Source of the DNA: Prunella strophiata
Taxonomy: Eukaryota; Chordata; Aves; Passeriformes; Prunellidae
DNA length: 64,000 nucleotides
Direction of reading: 5' to 3'
Assembly (NCBI GenBank): GCA_036583965.1
Contig: JAZBQD010000017.1
Coordinates: 29,856,810 to 29,920,809, forward strand
Shown here piece by piece: positions 41,226 through 54,198 of the stretch (the stretch's first letter is position 1; each line of letters opens with the position of its first letter). The translations under genes were made by a program, and so were the position numbers. The notes under the pieces are model-generated. The model did not search any database, was not told the DNA's origin, and worked only from the letters and a program-made list of their open reading frames with translations.

Positions 41226-43230
41226 AGACAGTGATGGACACCAGCTGGAGCTCTTGACACATTAGAGTAACTAATTAGAGATTAGTTACTCTAATCTAAT
41301 TGTAGAGACCAATTATTCCTTTTCCAGCATGTATGGACACAGGTTTTTAGCAAAACCAATAAAGTACCAGATTACTTCTTTCTCAACAGTAACACCTTAG
41401 GACTTGCAAGTAAATGCCGCTGTTTCTTCTAGCTGATTTGCACTTGTCTAGCTATTCCTTTTAGGAGCTCCACCTCTCCTCTATCTCTCTGATGACTTCA
41501 AGCTTGTAGCTCTGTAACTCCACAGTCAGTGTTGGGTCAGCTTGTGCCTTTTGCAAGACCATGTAGAACCACAGGCAGTCCTCCTCCATGTTAGAGAGTC
41601 AGCAGCTGCTTATCATGAAAACCTGGCTTAAATTTAGTAAAAGAAAAGGACTAAGGAAGCTTTCCATCAACAAATCAGAAAAAAATCCCCCCAAATCAGC
41701 AGAAATAAAGACAAAACAACCCAGCTTTAGACTACATTAAGCAGAAATATAGTCTAAAAACTCTTGTCTCTACTCCTTTTCTGTGCCAGTACCTTACAAC
41801 GTCTGAGGATAAAGCAGATAGGTTTCATCAGCAGATCAGAAATATTGATGCAGTTGCCTTGCTTTCCTGGGAGTAGTTTTTTTTTGCTGTTTATCTACGG
41901 TTGCCCCTTCTTCTGCCAGCTCTCCTGGCTGTCCCTACATCACTACCCTGCTGAATGACTTTTCCTCCATAACCCCTGGGTTTCCTTAGCTACACTGTGC
42001 AGCATGTGCAGCTCAGCCAACTTTCTGGAGATGCAATTTCCTCCTGTAGCTTGTTGTGAGAGTATAAGGAAGAAGTCACATAAATAAGCTTATGTGACAG
42101 GCTTGATATTTAGGTGTGTTTTTTTAAAAACTACCTTCACTCAGTCCCCATATTTTTCAAGACCCTTGAGGGTACTGTCAGCACCCTGTGTTCTTTAAAA
42201 CAGACACACTGAGCTAGGCCCTGCTCCACTGTCTGACCCCATTCAGATCACAGTGTTCTCCTAAGGTTTGGTAGAAGTCCCGTTAAAACGATCCGTGATG
42301 TTAAGAGCTGTGGAGCTAAAGAGGCTAGTAGTCATTTATCTGGGAGCCTTCACATTGTGTGAAAATCTCCAAGTGCCTTCAAGCTTGGGAAAGATGTCAG
42401 ACACCACATCTTACAGCATGCTTGAAGAAATCTGCTTGGACATGCAAAGCACTGAATGGAAAGATTATCTTTGAGGCCAGACCTCCATTGCCAGGGTCAG
42501 ATCAAGAATAACTGTGAGGTTCCTGGGTGCCTGGGCCATCCCTAACACCCAATGATCACAAGGCAGACCCCTTTGCAGCACTGCAGTGGGCCTCACCTGC
42601 AAAGCATTGTTTCTCTAGGCTACTTCTGCCTGGGGAGGTGAAATTTACTACTTCAGTGCTGAAACTGGAGACTGGGCTGTGACCTCTCTGTTAGCACTGT
42701 CTGAAATCCTGTCTTGTGTGAGGCTGAGGAGCCAGCAGAGAAATTCAGACCTTCAAATTTTGGTAGGTGATGTTATAAGAAGTAGATGGTAAGAATCCAG
42801 GACACCTTTCTGGAGAAGAGTAACCCATGCAGAAAGGATTGGCTGTCGCCCATCATAATGGGACTTTTCTGCTGGCACAAGAAATGAGAAAAGTTGTAGA
42901 AGAGTGCATCATCTCTGAGCTGGGAGCAAGCACTGGCATGGCCTACAAAGGGAATTTGACTAACACTTGGTGTGTCTAAGTGTCAGTAGAGAAACAGAGA
43001 GCACAGTCACACTGAGAAATGGGTCACCTTCACTTCCAGCTGCTTGGCGTGTGCCAGGAGACGGATCAAGGGCAAATTTTACAAGTGCCAGTCTGCATCA
43101 ATGCCAGGAGCCTGAAAGCCTGAAAAGTGTTTGGCTCCATGGTTAATAAGATATTAAGAAGTTCCTATGACCAGATGGCATTCACTGGAGAACTGAGTGG
43201 AAGCTCTGGTGTGAGCCCTCTGATCTGCTG
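41226..43230. other. Intergenic; contains a hairpin
   Basis: The start may include CR1 5' sequence, but I cannot set that boundary. Other than the inverted repeat at 41261-41295, nothing is recognised. Confidence 0.45.
41261..41295. repeat. Perfect 15-bp inverted repeat, 5-nt loop
   Basis: The arms ATTAGAGTAACTAAT and ATTAGTTACTCTAAT are exact complements around TAGAG. It sits just outside the 5' side of the minus-strand CR1. Confidence 0.95.
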
Positions 43231-43239
43231 CCTGAGGTG

Positions 43240-43935
43240 CATAAACTGTCATTGCAAACAGCAAGGGTGTTAGGTGTCTGCTGGAACTACCAAACAGTAG
43301 CTGACCTACACTCCTGAGAATATGATAAAAGTCTATGGTCAAGAATAAAATCACAGAGCACGTGGATGAACACTGTGTATTGAGAAAAAAAGGCATGGTT
43401 TTGTAAAGCTGTGTGCTGCTCCATTTGTCTGATGGGTCTTTGTGGAATGTCCTCCAGAAAAAAACAGTGCTGGCACCAGTTTATTTAGCATATCCATCAA
43501 AATGCTGGAAAATGATGTGAATGAGAAAATTTAATGCATTTTGTACAGAGAAAGCAGGTCTTGTCTCTTGTCTCCAAGAAAGCATGCTGGATACAGAGAA
43601 TGGAAAGAAAAGAGCAATTAAAATGTCTGTGGAGATGAAAAAGTTACTTTCCAAGGGAACTAAAAAGGTAGGAGCTATTAGTCTGGGACTGAACTGAAGG
43701 ATATGAGACAGGCACATGCAAAATCAGTAAAGAGGAGCCCAAGCTTAATGTGGAACCATAGCTCATCAAATCCTGCAACACTGGATCCAAGGGGGTGGTT
43801 TAAAACAGAAAAGAAAGGAACTGCTTCTGTACAGAGGAGTGTACAGAGGGGAAGGGAATTCTTGGAACTTGTTGGCATAGGAGGTTGTGACAGCAGACTG
43901 TCTCACAAAGAGCTGGAGAAACCCATGTAAGGGAA
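43240..43935 (+). mobile_element. Ancient degraded LINE (CR1-like)
   Basis: CAGTGCTGGCACCAGTTTATTTAGC followed by CATCAAAATGCTGGA resembles the reverse-transcriptase VLGPVLFNIFINDL region. Downstream, AACTTGTTGGCATAGGAGGTTGTGAC resembles a CR1/L2 3' block. Many stops and indels; boundaries are approximate. Confidence 0.45.
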
Positions 43936-46689
43936 CGGGCTTGTGCCTTTTGCTGATGCAGCATTTCCTGCTGCCACAGCTGGAGACATGGTATTAGCCG
44001 AAAGAACTACTGTGCAGCAGCAGTAGTGTATTTTTTTTCTCTCTTAACCATGTCTGCTCACTCCTGATCCCATATATTTTCTCCAACTGCTCACTCCCCC
44101 TTTAGGAGGCTCCTTCGAGGAGCTGTGTGATGGACAGTGTCAGATGGGATGGAAAGAGACACTTATATTGGACAAGATCCTATCTGGTCCCTAGTGGATG
44201 GGGTGTCTCCCCTGTGGCTCTGTAGCTTTTCCAGCCCCTCAGTGCAGTGCAGGCATGGGTTGATGTGGTGAGGGCATCCCAAAGCACGTGCACCATGCAG
44301 CACTGGAACAAGGCCTGCCGGGCAGGGTGCATGAGCACACACTGGCTGGTCCCGCTCAGCCCCTGGGACAAGGCAGGCCCACTTCACTCTGCGACCTTTC
44401 CTGACTAAATTGCTTTCATTATGGGGCTAAGAGCTGACCCAAAAAGAGGGTCAAGTTATTAAAAATAAAAAAGTAAGGGAGGATGAAACAAAGTAGAGGA
44501 GGAAAGAAAGCTCTGGTCTCAAATGTTTGAGATGTCAGCCTCATAAATTCAGCATCAGCTTCCTTTGGTCCTCAAACCAAGTCAGCTCTAATGCTATTTG
44601 CAGATATAGATTGGTGTCTTTTTCATTACTGTTATCAAATGATGCATTTGTGGTGCAGCTTCAGAGCCCTTTCTGCCCTGGTAAGTGGATTATGCATCCT
44701 GGTGCCAGCACTACTTGAGCTATACTTTTAATACTAAAAATAACAAAGAAATAATAAAATACCTTCCAGGCTTTTAGATTTTCTTCTTTTTCTTTTTCAA
44801 AGATCTAATTAAGATACTTATATCTCAACAGGCAGAAAGGACCTGACCCCTGCTTTGTTAGCAAAATGTGACAAAAAGCACTTTGCTTAGCGTTTGCAAT
44901 CACTGCTATTGTCAGCTAACTTCTGGGAAATGGTGACACTGTTTCTTCTTGCTGCTCAAAGCTGAGCCCAGCTTCACAAGATGAACATCCCCTCAGCAGG
45001 CTGGCTGGCTGCCTGATGTTGCTAGGGCCTTTTGCATCCCCCCCACCAGCACTGGGTACGAGGGAGGAATTGCTGGCCCTTCCTAAGACTGCTGAAGTAG
45101 AGAGGTCCTTTGTCCCTCTCCCAGTGCACATCCAACCACATCACATCCATACTTCCAGCCACAGGTGGCACATTTTATGCCTGTGTTTGGCAGGCCCACC
45201 TGCCTGGCAGCTGTGCTGTGTGGAGATGCCCCAGGAAGCAGTGCATTGCTTTTGGAGCACAACAGCAGTGTCATCTGTTTTGCTTCATATGAGTATGACT
45301 GACTGTGGCCCTTTAAAGGATCATTTCTCTCCCTTTAGGGTTAATGTCACCATTGCCCAGTAGAGAGGAGACATCCACCAAGGTCTGAGTGCTGTTGAGT
45401 CTGATGAAGAATGGATAATTTTTCTCTACCAGAAATATGCTAGAGTGACAGTAGGCATTTCTGAGCCCATTTTTCACATTTTTCTGTGTCTGCCACTTTA
45501 TTTCCCTTCTTATTATTTTTCTGCTTAAATCCTAAGGATATGGAAAGAAGCTGCATAGTTCTGAACTTATGTAGAACATGGGACATAATCTCATGTGTGA
45601 TCACAAGCACAAGCTGGTACAGGAATCTCTGGGTCCACTCTGTCAGCACCTGTTCAGCCAGCAGAAGGAAACTTCAGCTAGAAGGATTTTGGGAGTTCAT
45701 TTACTTGCTACCCATCTGAAGCTCTGAAAGCCTGGTGGTTTTATGCTCTAGTTTTTTGCATTTCTCCTAAACTGCCTATGATTCTTCCAATGCACATGTC
45801 AGATTCACTTCAAATCCTGATTTCTGCCATGACCTCTGTTCTCTCCACCCTCACTACCCTCTTTCCACAGGGACACTATGTGCTTAAGCATAGAGTGGGG
45901 ACATATTCACTGACGTACATGCAGTTAAAATGTTACTAAACATCAGTGAAGCAAGGATGAGAAGATTCCCTGAGATCAAAAGTGGTATATAAAAATAACA
46001 TCAGAAGAGAAATGCAGGCTCTGCAATGTGCTCTTCCAGTAAGAGTGGTATTGACCACAAGGAGTGAAATAAAAGGTGGAAACATAAACTACAATCAATT
46101 TTTTTTTTTTTTTTTAAACTTTAAAAAAAGGAAAGAGACTGAAACACTTGATAGCTGCTGAGTCAGGTCTACAGCACCCAGCATGTCAGATTCATACTAA
46201 AGAGAGAGCAAGTGAGAAGTCAGGCAGTTCTGTAGGAGCTGCATAAAGACCTGCAGAAGTCATTAAACTGGGATGAGCTTATCATGATAGTCATGAACTT
46301 GCCCCATCAATGCAAAACTATCTTGACTTCAGATGGCCTTGGATCTCTGTAACACTGTAACTCTGTAACACTGCACTGTGTGAATTAATCCATTTAACTT
46401 ATTGAACATTAAAGTTTAAATCTGCAAAACAAATAGGACATTTTGCTGTCTTGCTACCATTAGTGTTGGTGAGACCTCATCACCCTGTGCACTACAGCAG
46501 GTTTGAAAATATCATCCTCCTTCATTCTTGTAGAGATTCTGAGGAGAAGGCAAAAGAAAAAGAGAAAAAGATGCAGGACCAGAATTTCAGTAGGCAGAAA
46601 TCTGTGTTGCTTAACTGAAGTCAATGGAACCACACTGAGCTACTACCCCAGTTAAGCTTTTGTCCATAATGGCTGCAGAGGCCTCAAAA
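43936..46689. other. Intergenic, nothing recognised
   Basis: Contains a 17-T run at 46099-46115 and a two-copy 16-bp tandem at 46345-46376 (CTCTGTAACACTGYAM). No exon recognised. Confidence 0.55.
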
Positions 46690-47408
46690 GCAATAAATGG
46701 CCTAATTGAATGCCTTGAATAACTTACAGCCACTTCAAAGAATCTTGGTGTCAGAAACCACAGAGCACAAAGAAGTTTGTCATATTAACAGGTCTGACTT
46801 TCTGCAGGGGTATGTCACCTCAAGTTTCCTACTGCTGTGCACTTTGTGGTCTCACCTTGAATGTTGTGTGAAATTTTGGGCTCCTCAAATGTAAAAAATG
46901 TAAGAAAGATATTAACCTCATAGAGAGAATGTCCAAAGGAGGGCAACCAAGATGGTGAAAGGTCTTCAGGGGAAGTGAAGGGTCCTGAGGGGAAGCCGTA
47001 TGAGGAGCAGCTGAGGTCCCTTGGTCTGTTCAGCCTGGAGGAGACTGAGGGGAGACCTCACTGCTGTTACAGCTTCCTCCTGAGTGGGAGAGGAGGGGCA
47101 GACACAGATCTCTTCTCTGTGGTGACCTGTGACAGAACCTGAAGGAATGGCCTGAACTTGTGTCTGGGAAGGTTTAGATTAGGTAATAGGAAAAAATTCT
47201 TCCCCCAGAGGGTGACTGGGCACTGGAGCAGACTCCTCAGGGAAGTGGTCACAGCCCCAGCCTGACGGAGATCAAGAAGTGTTTGGACAATACACTCAGG
47301 CACATGGTGTGATTCTTGAAAATGGTGCTGTGCAGGGCAAGGAGCTGAACTTGGTGATCCTTGTGGGTCTCTTCCAACCCAGCACATTCTGTGATTCTGT
47401 GTGATTAT
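46690..47408 (+). mobile_element. CR1 LINE 3' fragment
   Basis: GTCTCACCTTGAATGTTGTG and AATTTTGGGCTCCTCAAATG mark the end of ORF2. They are followed by TCTGTTCAGCCTGGAGGAGA, GGGTGACTGGGCACTGGAGC, TCTTCCAACCCAGCACATTC and the tail TGTGATTCTGTGTGATT. The 5' boundary is approximate. Confidence 0.93.
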
Positions 47409-49079
47409 TTAACACATTGATCAGGTGGTCGGGATAAATAGGGAAACATAAAATCAAATGCAACATATTAAAAATCAAGCAAAAATAATGGGGCACAAAT
47501 ACACAGTCTGCAAAGACATTGGGATCTAGCACAGGGGGAATAGTAGGAGATATTGCCTTTGATTTTAAGAGCTTGGAACTCTGTTTATTTGAGGGGAAGA
47601 ATGACATCATATTCTAGCTATGTCAGCTAGAAAGGTTTAATGTGAAGAGAGATCATTACGGAAAAAACATGGAGTCAGCCACCTAGTCCATATCAGCTAG
47701 AAAGACACAGTTGTCAGCTTTTCTTCACTTAGAACAGGAGTTAAGCACACACAGGAAGAAGACAAGTTCGATCTCCTGTGCTCATGCAGCTCAGATGTAG
47801 GTTGACTGGTAGGGCTCAGGGTCAGCCAGCCAGCCGACAATCCTAAAAGCAAATGCTCCATGAAGCAAGGAGGTGAAGGTTGTAGCTTAGGTCAACCTTT
47901 AGCTCGTGTTTCTCCAGGCACAGCATGAATATTAAGTTCTGCCTCTACAAAGCAGACAGTGGCTGAGATGAAGAATTAATTGCCTTGGGAAGAACCTGGA
48001 CACATTTTCAACATTTTTCAGAGGTTTCTGCTTCCCTTTGGCAGTTTTATAGTAGAGCAGATACCTTCTGCATGAAGAGATTGAATTTTCATGAATTCTC
48101 ATGTCAGACGACAGTCTAGGGTGGCCTGAAGCATTCATACAGCAGGACATGATAGCCTGCCCCTGCAGGTTTCTTCCTAGGCTCAAACCACTGACTGTTC
48201 TTAACAGTGGTGACTGATGGGGCTTCTCAGCATCACCACCTTACCTTTCCCCTTCATTGACTGCACCTTCTCTCTTGGGTAACTGTCTCTTGGCTTTGCT
48301 TTAAGTCTTGTTTGCCAAGACCCAAGGAGGGCCTTAGCTCCCCATAGTGAAGGAAGATGGGTTTAATCAGTACAGGTAGCCATGGGTTGCTCAATGGATT
48401 ACGTGAAAAACTGGAAAAAAAGGGAGTATGTGAGCATGAATGTGCTTGAAAGTGGAGATTTACAATGTTGGAGCCTTGAGCCAGGCAGTTAACTCACAGT
48501 GTCTTTGTAAGAAGGCTGCCTTCTCCTTTTTGCCCTTCGTCCCCTGAGTAATTAAAAATCCACTGGTAACTGCTGTGACGGTAGCTGATATGTCAGCATT
48601 GTTAGTTCTCATTGCAGGGTATTTGCTGGGCTGCCAAGCCAAATGAGCACTGCTCCACCAAAGTCATCCGAATGTCTCCAAATTACAACAGCTGAGAATC
48701 ATTTTTACTAGTTGCAATAAATAACAATCCTGACAACCTGGCTTGGATCCAAAGTGCACTGCAAAATTTTATGCAAGTTGTTGGAATGAAATTATTCTGG
48801 AGGCTCCAGGCACTCCTCTGGGACACAAAAATTAATGACCAGCACTTAAGTTTATCAGAATTTAAAAGAAAAATGTCCTCCAGCAGCCTCCAGTAGTGCC
48901 TCTTTGTTTTATTAATCTTTGGAGATTGATGCAGATTTCAGCTTGGAAGACAAAATTTAGATGAGAAAAAATATAACCAGAGGCTTGCCAGAAAATAACC
49001 ATCAGCTTTTAGTGCAAGGGCAAGAGGATACTGAAAAATGTATATTTGTCTATATAATTCTATATAATCCTAATATACA

Positions 49080-49080
<1 letters not shown>
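47409..49080. other. Intergenic, nothing recognised
   Basis: No repeat family or exon recognised. Confidence 0.5.

Positions 49081-49153
<73 letters not shown>
49081..49153. repeat. (ATCT)n microsatellite, about 18 units
   Basis: Uninterrupted ATCT repeats over 73 bp, likely polymorphic. Confidence 0.98.
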
Positions 49154-49821
49154 CAGATAAAGCTATTATGTATAATGTATGTTCTGCATATCTGCAATGT
49201 ATCTTTCCATTGTAAATATGTGGAGTGAATGCTCAAAACAAGTTCAAGGCAGCTCGTTTTGAAGCACATGTGGTGGGAATGGGAAATCTGCAAGCCAGGA
49301 GAATTTCATGGGGCTGTTGACTTCAGAAGTCTGAAAATTTGTGTATTTGTACAGAGCAGAGAAATGGCCATTATAGTAGCTGTGGTAGGAGAGAGGGAAA
49401 TGAGGGGAACTTATCTCTACTTTGGATGTCTTACAGTCAAACTGCCTCTGATGCATAAGGATAGGTAGGTAATTGAGTCACTTGAATACCGAGTGCTGAG
49501 ATCAGTTGGTGAGAGATGCCATGAAGTCTTCAAGGAAGTTGCAATGCTCCTGTGGAGTCATAAATGTTGTTCTTTTGCTACCCTCACAGGAACATTCTTG
49601 CTCACCTTGCAATCAGCTGAGCCCTCCAGAAGGAAAGGGAAGATTGGGAAAATGAGGACATTGCATAGTAAGAAGGAGGGAGACTAGGCATGGTATACCA
49701 TCTTCTGTTCCCTTTCTCACTGGTTAGAAAACTGTCTTCCTGTATCACTCACAGTTTAAACCTACTGCATAAAGGTAGGCAGACAGAAGATGCTAAGTAA
49801 TTATGTAAGTAATTTGACAAA

Positions 49822-50178
49822 TAGCTGAAGGAGCTGGGGTTTAGCCTGGAGACAAGGGAGAATTATTATTCTCTACAGCTACCTGAAAAGAGGCTGTAGT
49901 CACGTAGGGGTCAGTCTCCTCTCCCAGTGATGGGACAAGAGGAAATGGCCTCAAGATGCACCAGGTTGGAAGTCAGAAACATCACTGAATTTCTTAATTG
50001 AAAGGGTGGCTAAGCATTGGAATGTGCTGCCCAGCAAAGTAGAGAAATCACCATCCCTGGAAGTGTTCAAGAAACAGCTGGATGTGGTGCTTAGAACTAG
50101 AGTTTAGTTGACAGCTGTTCAGTCAAAGGATGGACTCGATCAGGGAGGTCCTTTCCAATATTCATGATCCTGTGTTGT
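49822..50178 (+). mobile_element. CR1 LINE 3' fragment
   Basis: GCTGAAGGAGCTGGGGTTTA, GCCTGGAGACAAGG, AAAAGAGGCTGTAGTCACGT, AAGCATTGGAATGTGCTGCC, AGGTCCTTTCCAATATTCAT and a short TGATCCTGTGTTGTG tail. Confidence 0.92.
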
Positions 50179-50321
50179 GAAAATAGACTCCTTGGCCAGG
50201 GCAGGTTGCACATTCAGGTATCTCCAGACAAACAGAAGATTTGAACACAGCTCCTTGTGTGATGTGCTATTAACTAAGGAATACCTTTTTTGGTATAGGC
50301 TTCAACACACCCAGAGTCAAG

Positions 50322-51160
50322 AATTACAGAATCACAGAATGAACTAGGTTGGAAAAGGTCTTTGAGATCATCAAGTCCAACCTATGACCTGACACCTCCT
50401 TATCAACTAAACCATGGCACTGAGTGCCACGTCCAGTCTTTCTTTAAACACCTCCAGGGATGGTGGCTTCATCATCTCCCTGGGCAGATGATTTCAGTGC
50501 CCAATCACTCTTTCAGTGAATAATCTTTCCCTAATGTCTAACCTTATCTTGCCCTGGTGGAGCTTAAGACCGTGTCCTCTCATTCTGTCAGTTGTTGATG
50601 GGGAGAAGAGACCAACCCCCACCTGGCTACAACCACCTTTCAGGCAGCTGTAGAGAGTGGTAAGGTCTTCCCTGAGCCTCCTATTTTCCAGGCTAAACAA
50701 CCCCTGCTCCCTCAGTCACTCTTCAGAGGACCTGTGTCCCACACCATTCCCCAGCCTTGTTGCCCTCCTCTAGACACGTTCAAGCATCTCAACACTCTCC
50801 CTAAACTGAGGGCCCAGAACTGGACACAGCACTCAAGGTGCAGCCTCACCAGTGCTGAGTGCAGGGGAAGAATCCCTGCCCTGCTCCTGCTGGCCACACT
50901 GTTCCTGACACAGGCCAGGATGCCCTTGGCCTTCTTGGCCACCAGGGCACACTGCTGGCTCGTGTTCAGCTGCTGTCACCAGCACCCCAAGGTCCCTATT
51001 GGCCTGGGCACTGTCCAGCCACTCTGCCCCAGCCTGAAACACTGCAGGGGGTTGTTGTGACCAAAGTGCAGGACTCAACACTTGTTGAACCTCATATTGT
51101 TAGACTCGGCCCATCTATCCAGACTATACATGTCCCTCTGCAGAGCCCTCAGAAGAACAG
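50322..51160 (-). mobile_element. CR1 LINE 3' fragment, longer copy
   Basis: In reverse: AATTACAGAATCACAGAATG, TTGGAAAAGGTCTTTGAGAT, AACCATGGCACTGAGTGCCA, CCTCCCTGGGCAGATGATTT, CAGAACTGGACACAGCACTC, TTGGCCACCAGGGCACACTG. It extends well into the 3' region upstream of the terminal 300 bp. It faces the copy at 49822-50178, so the two 3' ends converge. Confidence 0.95.
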
Positions 51161-53099
51161 CTGCAACTTGTTGGATGTGCCCTGGGACACATAGATATGT
51201 GTGAGTGTACTCTTTCAAGGCCACATGTTGCAAGGACAAAACTCAGAAATCACATTCAGGATTTCAGTTGTTACTGTCCTGTGGCCTTGACTACCTGTTG
51301 CCAGGAGCTGAAGAAGTCATGGAGGTGTATTGCTGAAAATACACCCCAAAGATTCAGACTTAGAACCATCAGGTTGACTTTTCACCAAAGGTAGCTGTGT
51401 AAGCATATGTTGGTAGGATAAGCTTGGTAAGGGCTAAATTTTAAAAGTGTGCTTATGGCTTTCCATGAGATCTTAAGTCTGCTCTTGGGAAAGTCATCAC
51501 TGTTTGAGAAGAAGAAAATTATCTGAGGTAGCAAAAGGCTGGAATAAAGTCAAACTGAGGAAACTAGACTTAATACAACTTGAATCTCAATGAACTTGTT
51601 GCTATAGAGTACTGGGCTTGTACACTCTGTCAGAGGTGTAATTCCTTATTTGGGATTGTTGTTCTTTGCAGATAAACATCTAAAACAATTATTGTTCTTG
51701 GGCTGATTGCCTTGCTTGTAAACCTGGCAGAAACTCACTTCAGCTCAAGTTTCTGATCTGTCACTTCAAGAAAAGGGGACCTTTGCACTCTGCTATTTAT
51801 TGCCTCCTGCTCCTCAGACATTCTCAGTGCTGGAAGTGGCAGCATCTTTTATGGTAGGAGGAGAACCAAATGTAATTGCATGAAAACACCAAATAGTAAG
51901 AAGGAAAGCAAACAACAGATCCTGAAGAAGCAGCAGAGGCAAGGAAGGAGTGGGGAAGTGGTCTTGAAAATACAGGTGAGACTGGCAGGACAGCTACATG
52001 TGACAGGTAATTGAATAATGAATGACTGCCTTCTCCCAGCATGTTGCGTCTGATGTTACCAGCTCACTTCACAGCATGCAGTGTCACATGCAGGCAGAGG
52101 TAAATTTTCCAAAGACCTAAGCAGGTTACAGCTAATATGAGTCAGGATATTTCACCTCTTTCAAGGGTCTGTAGATATTCAGTTGCCTCTTCTCAAGTGC
52201 CCAAGAGCAGCCCCCAGTTTTAATCCTTTATACTCCTTAAATTCCTGAATGTCTGTCAGGCTGATTCATACACAGACTTGTGCTGCTATCTTCTATTGAT
52301 TTCCATCCATCCAATTCTGTTGCACCCTCCATCTTGCAGTGAATCTACAAGCCAGACACTGTTGCTGTGTTCATGCTGATAAGGTTCAAAAGTCATGTAA
52401 GGCCAAGCTGATGGAGTAGTTGTGCAAAGCTGCAAAAATGAGGGGCAGGGACATGCCTACAGGACAGCCTGAAGTGGGAACTGGTTGTGCAAAACTCAAT
52501 CTTGTCTGGGCAGAAAGTGCATTGTATAGTCAGGGAGTTGTTACCATTGCTGTATATTCATTAGATTATGTTTTCCTTTAATTAAGCAAGCCTTGAAACT
52601 GCCATGCAAGCAACACAGTGTTACCAGTTAATGCAAGAGCTTGCCCTCTTTAGATCTGTGCTTACCTGCTGGTCTGGTTACTCTCCTTGACAGCTGGCAG
52701 GAAAATTACCTATTTCTGCTTCCGTGGAGGACACTGTCACATATTCCACCAGCCACTGTTCTTAGCATGAGCCTATGCCAACCTTCCCCCCATTTCCTTT
52801 CTGGAAAGAAGAAAGAGTATTACTATTCTCTGCCTTTCATCCTGAGACAAAAAAGCAACAGACATTTTGCTGGATGACTTTTAAATGCAGAATTGCTGGA
52901 TGATTCATGAGAATTTTATAAGAAAGTCTTAAAAGAATGCCTATGCTGCCTTTTATCTTCTAGTTTTCCTTTAGCTACTGCAAAGCTGCCAAACTTCCAC
53001 AAGGTGCTGGAGGAAAAACAGTACTGGGAACAGATAGAAAAGGAGTTATTTTAACTGCTGATTCCTTGTACAGCTCAGCTGTTCTGTGCAGCTTGTGTG
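51161..53099. other. Intergenic, nothing recognised
   Basis: Unique sequence; no exon or repeat recognised. Confidence 0.5.
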
Positions 53100-54198
53100 C
53101 TTTGTGTGTCTCCACATTTGTGGAGCTGCTGTTTGCAGTGGGGTAGTGATGGGTTGATTGTGGCTGGATGCCAGGTACCCACCAAAGCTATTCTGTCAGA
53201 AGCTCTATCCCCCTCCTCAACTGGATAGGGGAGAGAAAATATAATGGAAAGCTCAGGGGTCAAGATAAGGACAGGGAGAGATCATTCATCAATTACTGTC
53301 ATAGGCAGAACAGACATGGGGAAATTAGGTTAATTTACTACCAATCATATCAGGGTAGGGTAATGAGAAATAAAACCAAATCTTAGAACTCCTTCCCCCC
53401 ACCCCTCCCTTTTTCCCAGGCTCAGCTTTACTCACAAATTTTCTACATCCTCCACACCTCCCCAGTGGTGCAGGGGGACAGGGAATGGTGACTGTGATCA
53501 GTTCATCACACATTGTTTCTGCTGCACCTTTCTTCTCAGGGGAAGAACTCCTCACTCTCTTTGCCTGCTCCAGCATGGAGTGTCTCCCATGGGAGACAGT
53601 CTTCCATTAACTTCTTCAATGTAGGCCCTTACCTCAAGCTGCAGTTCTTCATTAATTACTCCAGCATGGGTCGCCCATGGGGTTGCAAATCCTGACAGCA
53701 GACTTGCTCTGCTGTGGGCTTCCTGAGGAGTCACAGCTTCCTTTTCCATCTGCTCCAGCAGGGAGTCCTCCACTGGACTGCAGGTGATCTCTGCTCCACT
53801 GTGGACCCCATGTGCTGCAGGGGTACAGCTGTCTTACCACGGTCTTTACTATGGGCTGCAGAGGAACATCTGCTCTGGTGCCTGGAACATTTTCTGCCCC
53901 TTCTTCTTCACTGGCCTTGATGTTTTCAGGGCTTTTTCTCTCACATACTCTCACTCCCTCCTCTGCAATTGCAGTTGCCCAGTTGTTACACTCCCCCATC
54001 TCCCTTCCTTCTTGGATACATTATCCCTGAGGCTCCACCACTGTTGCTGATGGGCTCAGCCTTGGCCAGTTGTGGCTCCATCCTGGAGCCAGCTGGCACT
54101 GGCTCTGTCGAGCACAGAGGAAGCATTTAGCATCTTCTCACAGAAGCTGCTTCTGTAGCTCCTCCACTAGCAAAACCTTGCCATGCAAATCCAATGCA
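53100..54198 (-). mobile_element. Long passerine-type ERV LTR, antisense
   Basis: On the minus strand it starts TGCATTGGATTTGCATGGCA near 54198 and carries GGCTTCTGTGAGAAG-type and GGCCAAGGCTGAGCCCATCA blocks, like the copy at 3008. Inside are imperfect repeats around GCTCCAGCATGG and CCCATGGG. The opposite end, with GGCTGGATGCCAGGTACCCA, is near 53150 and not precisely placed. No target duplication was confirmed. Several open frames of 70-115 codons cross it and are not genes. Confidence 0.75.

Noticed and set aside
49081..49153. Regular short repeats as a possible CRISPR array
   Set aside because: A plain ATCT microsatellite without spacers, in a vertebrate genome.
53325..54050. Frames of 65-115 codons on both strands
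   Set aside because: They lie inside the LTR; LTRs of this family are noncoding and no viral gene motif is present.
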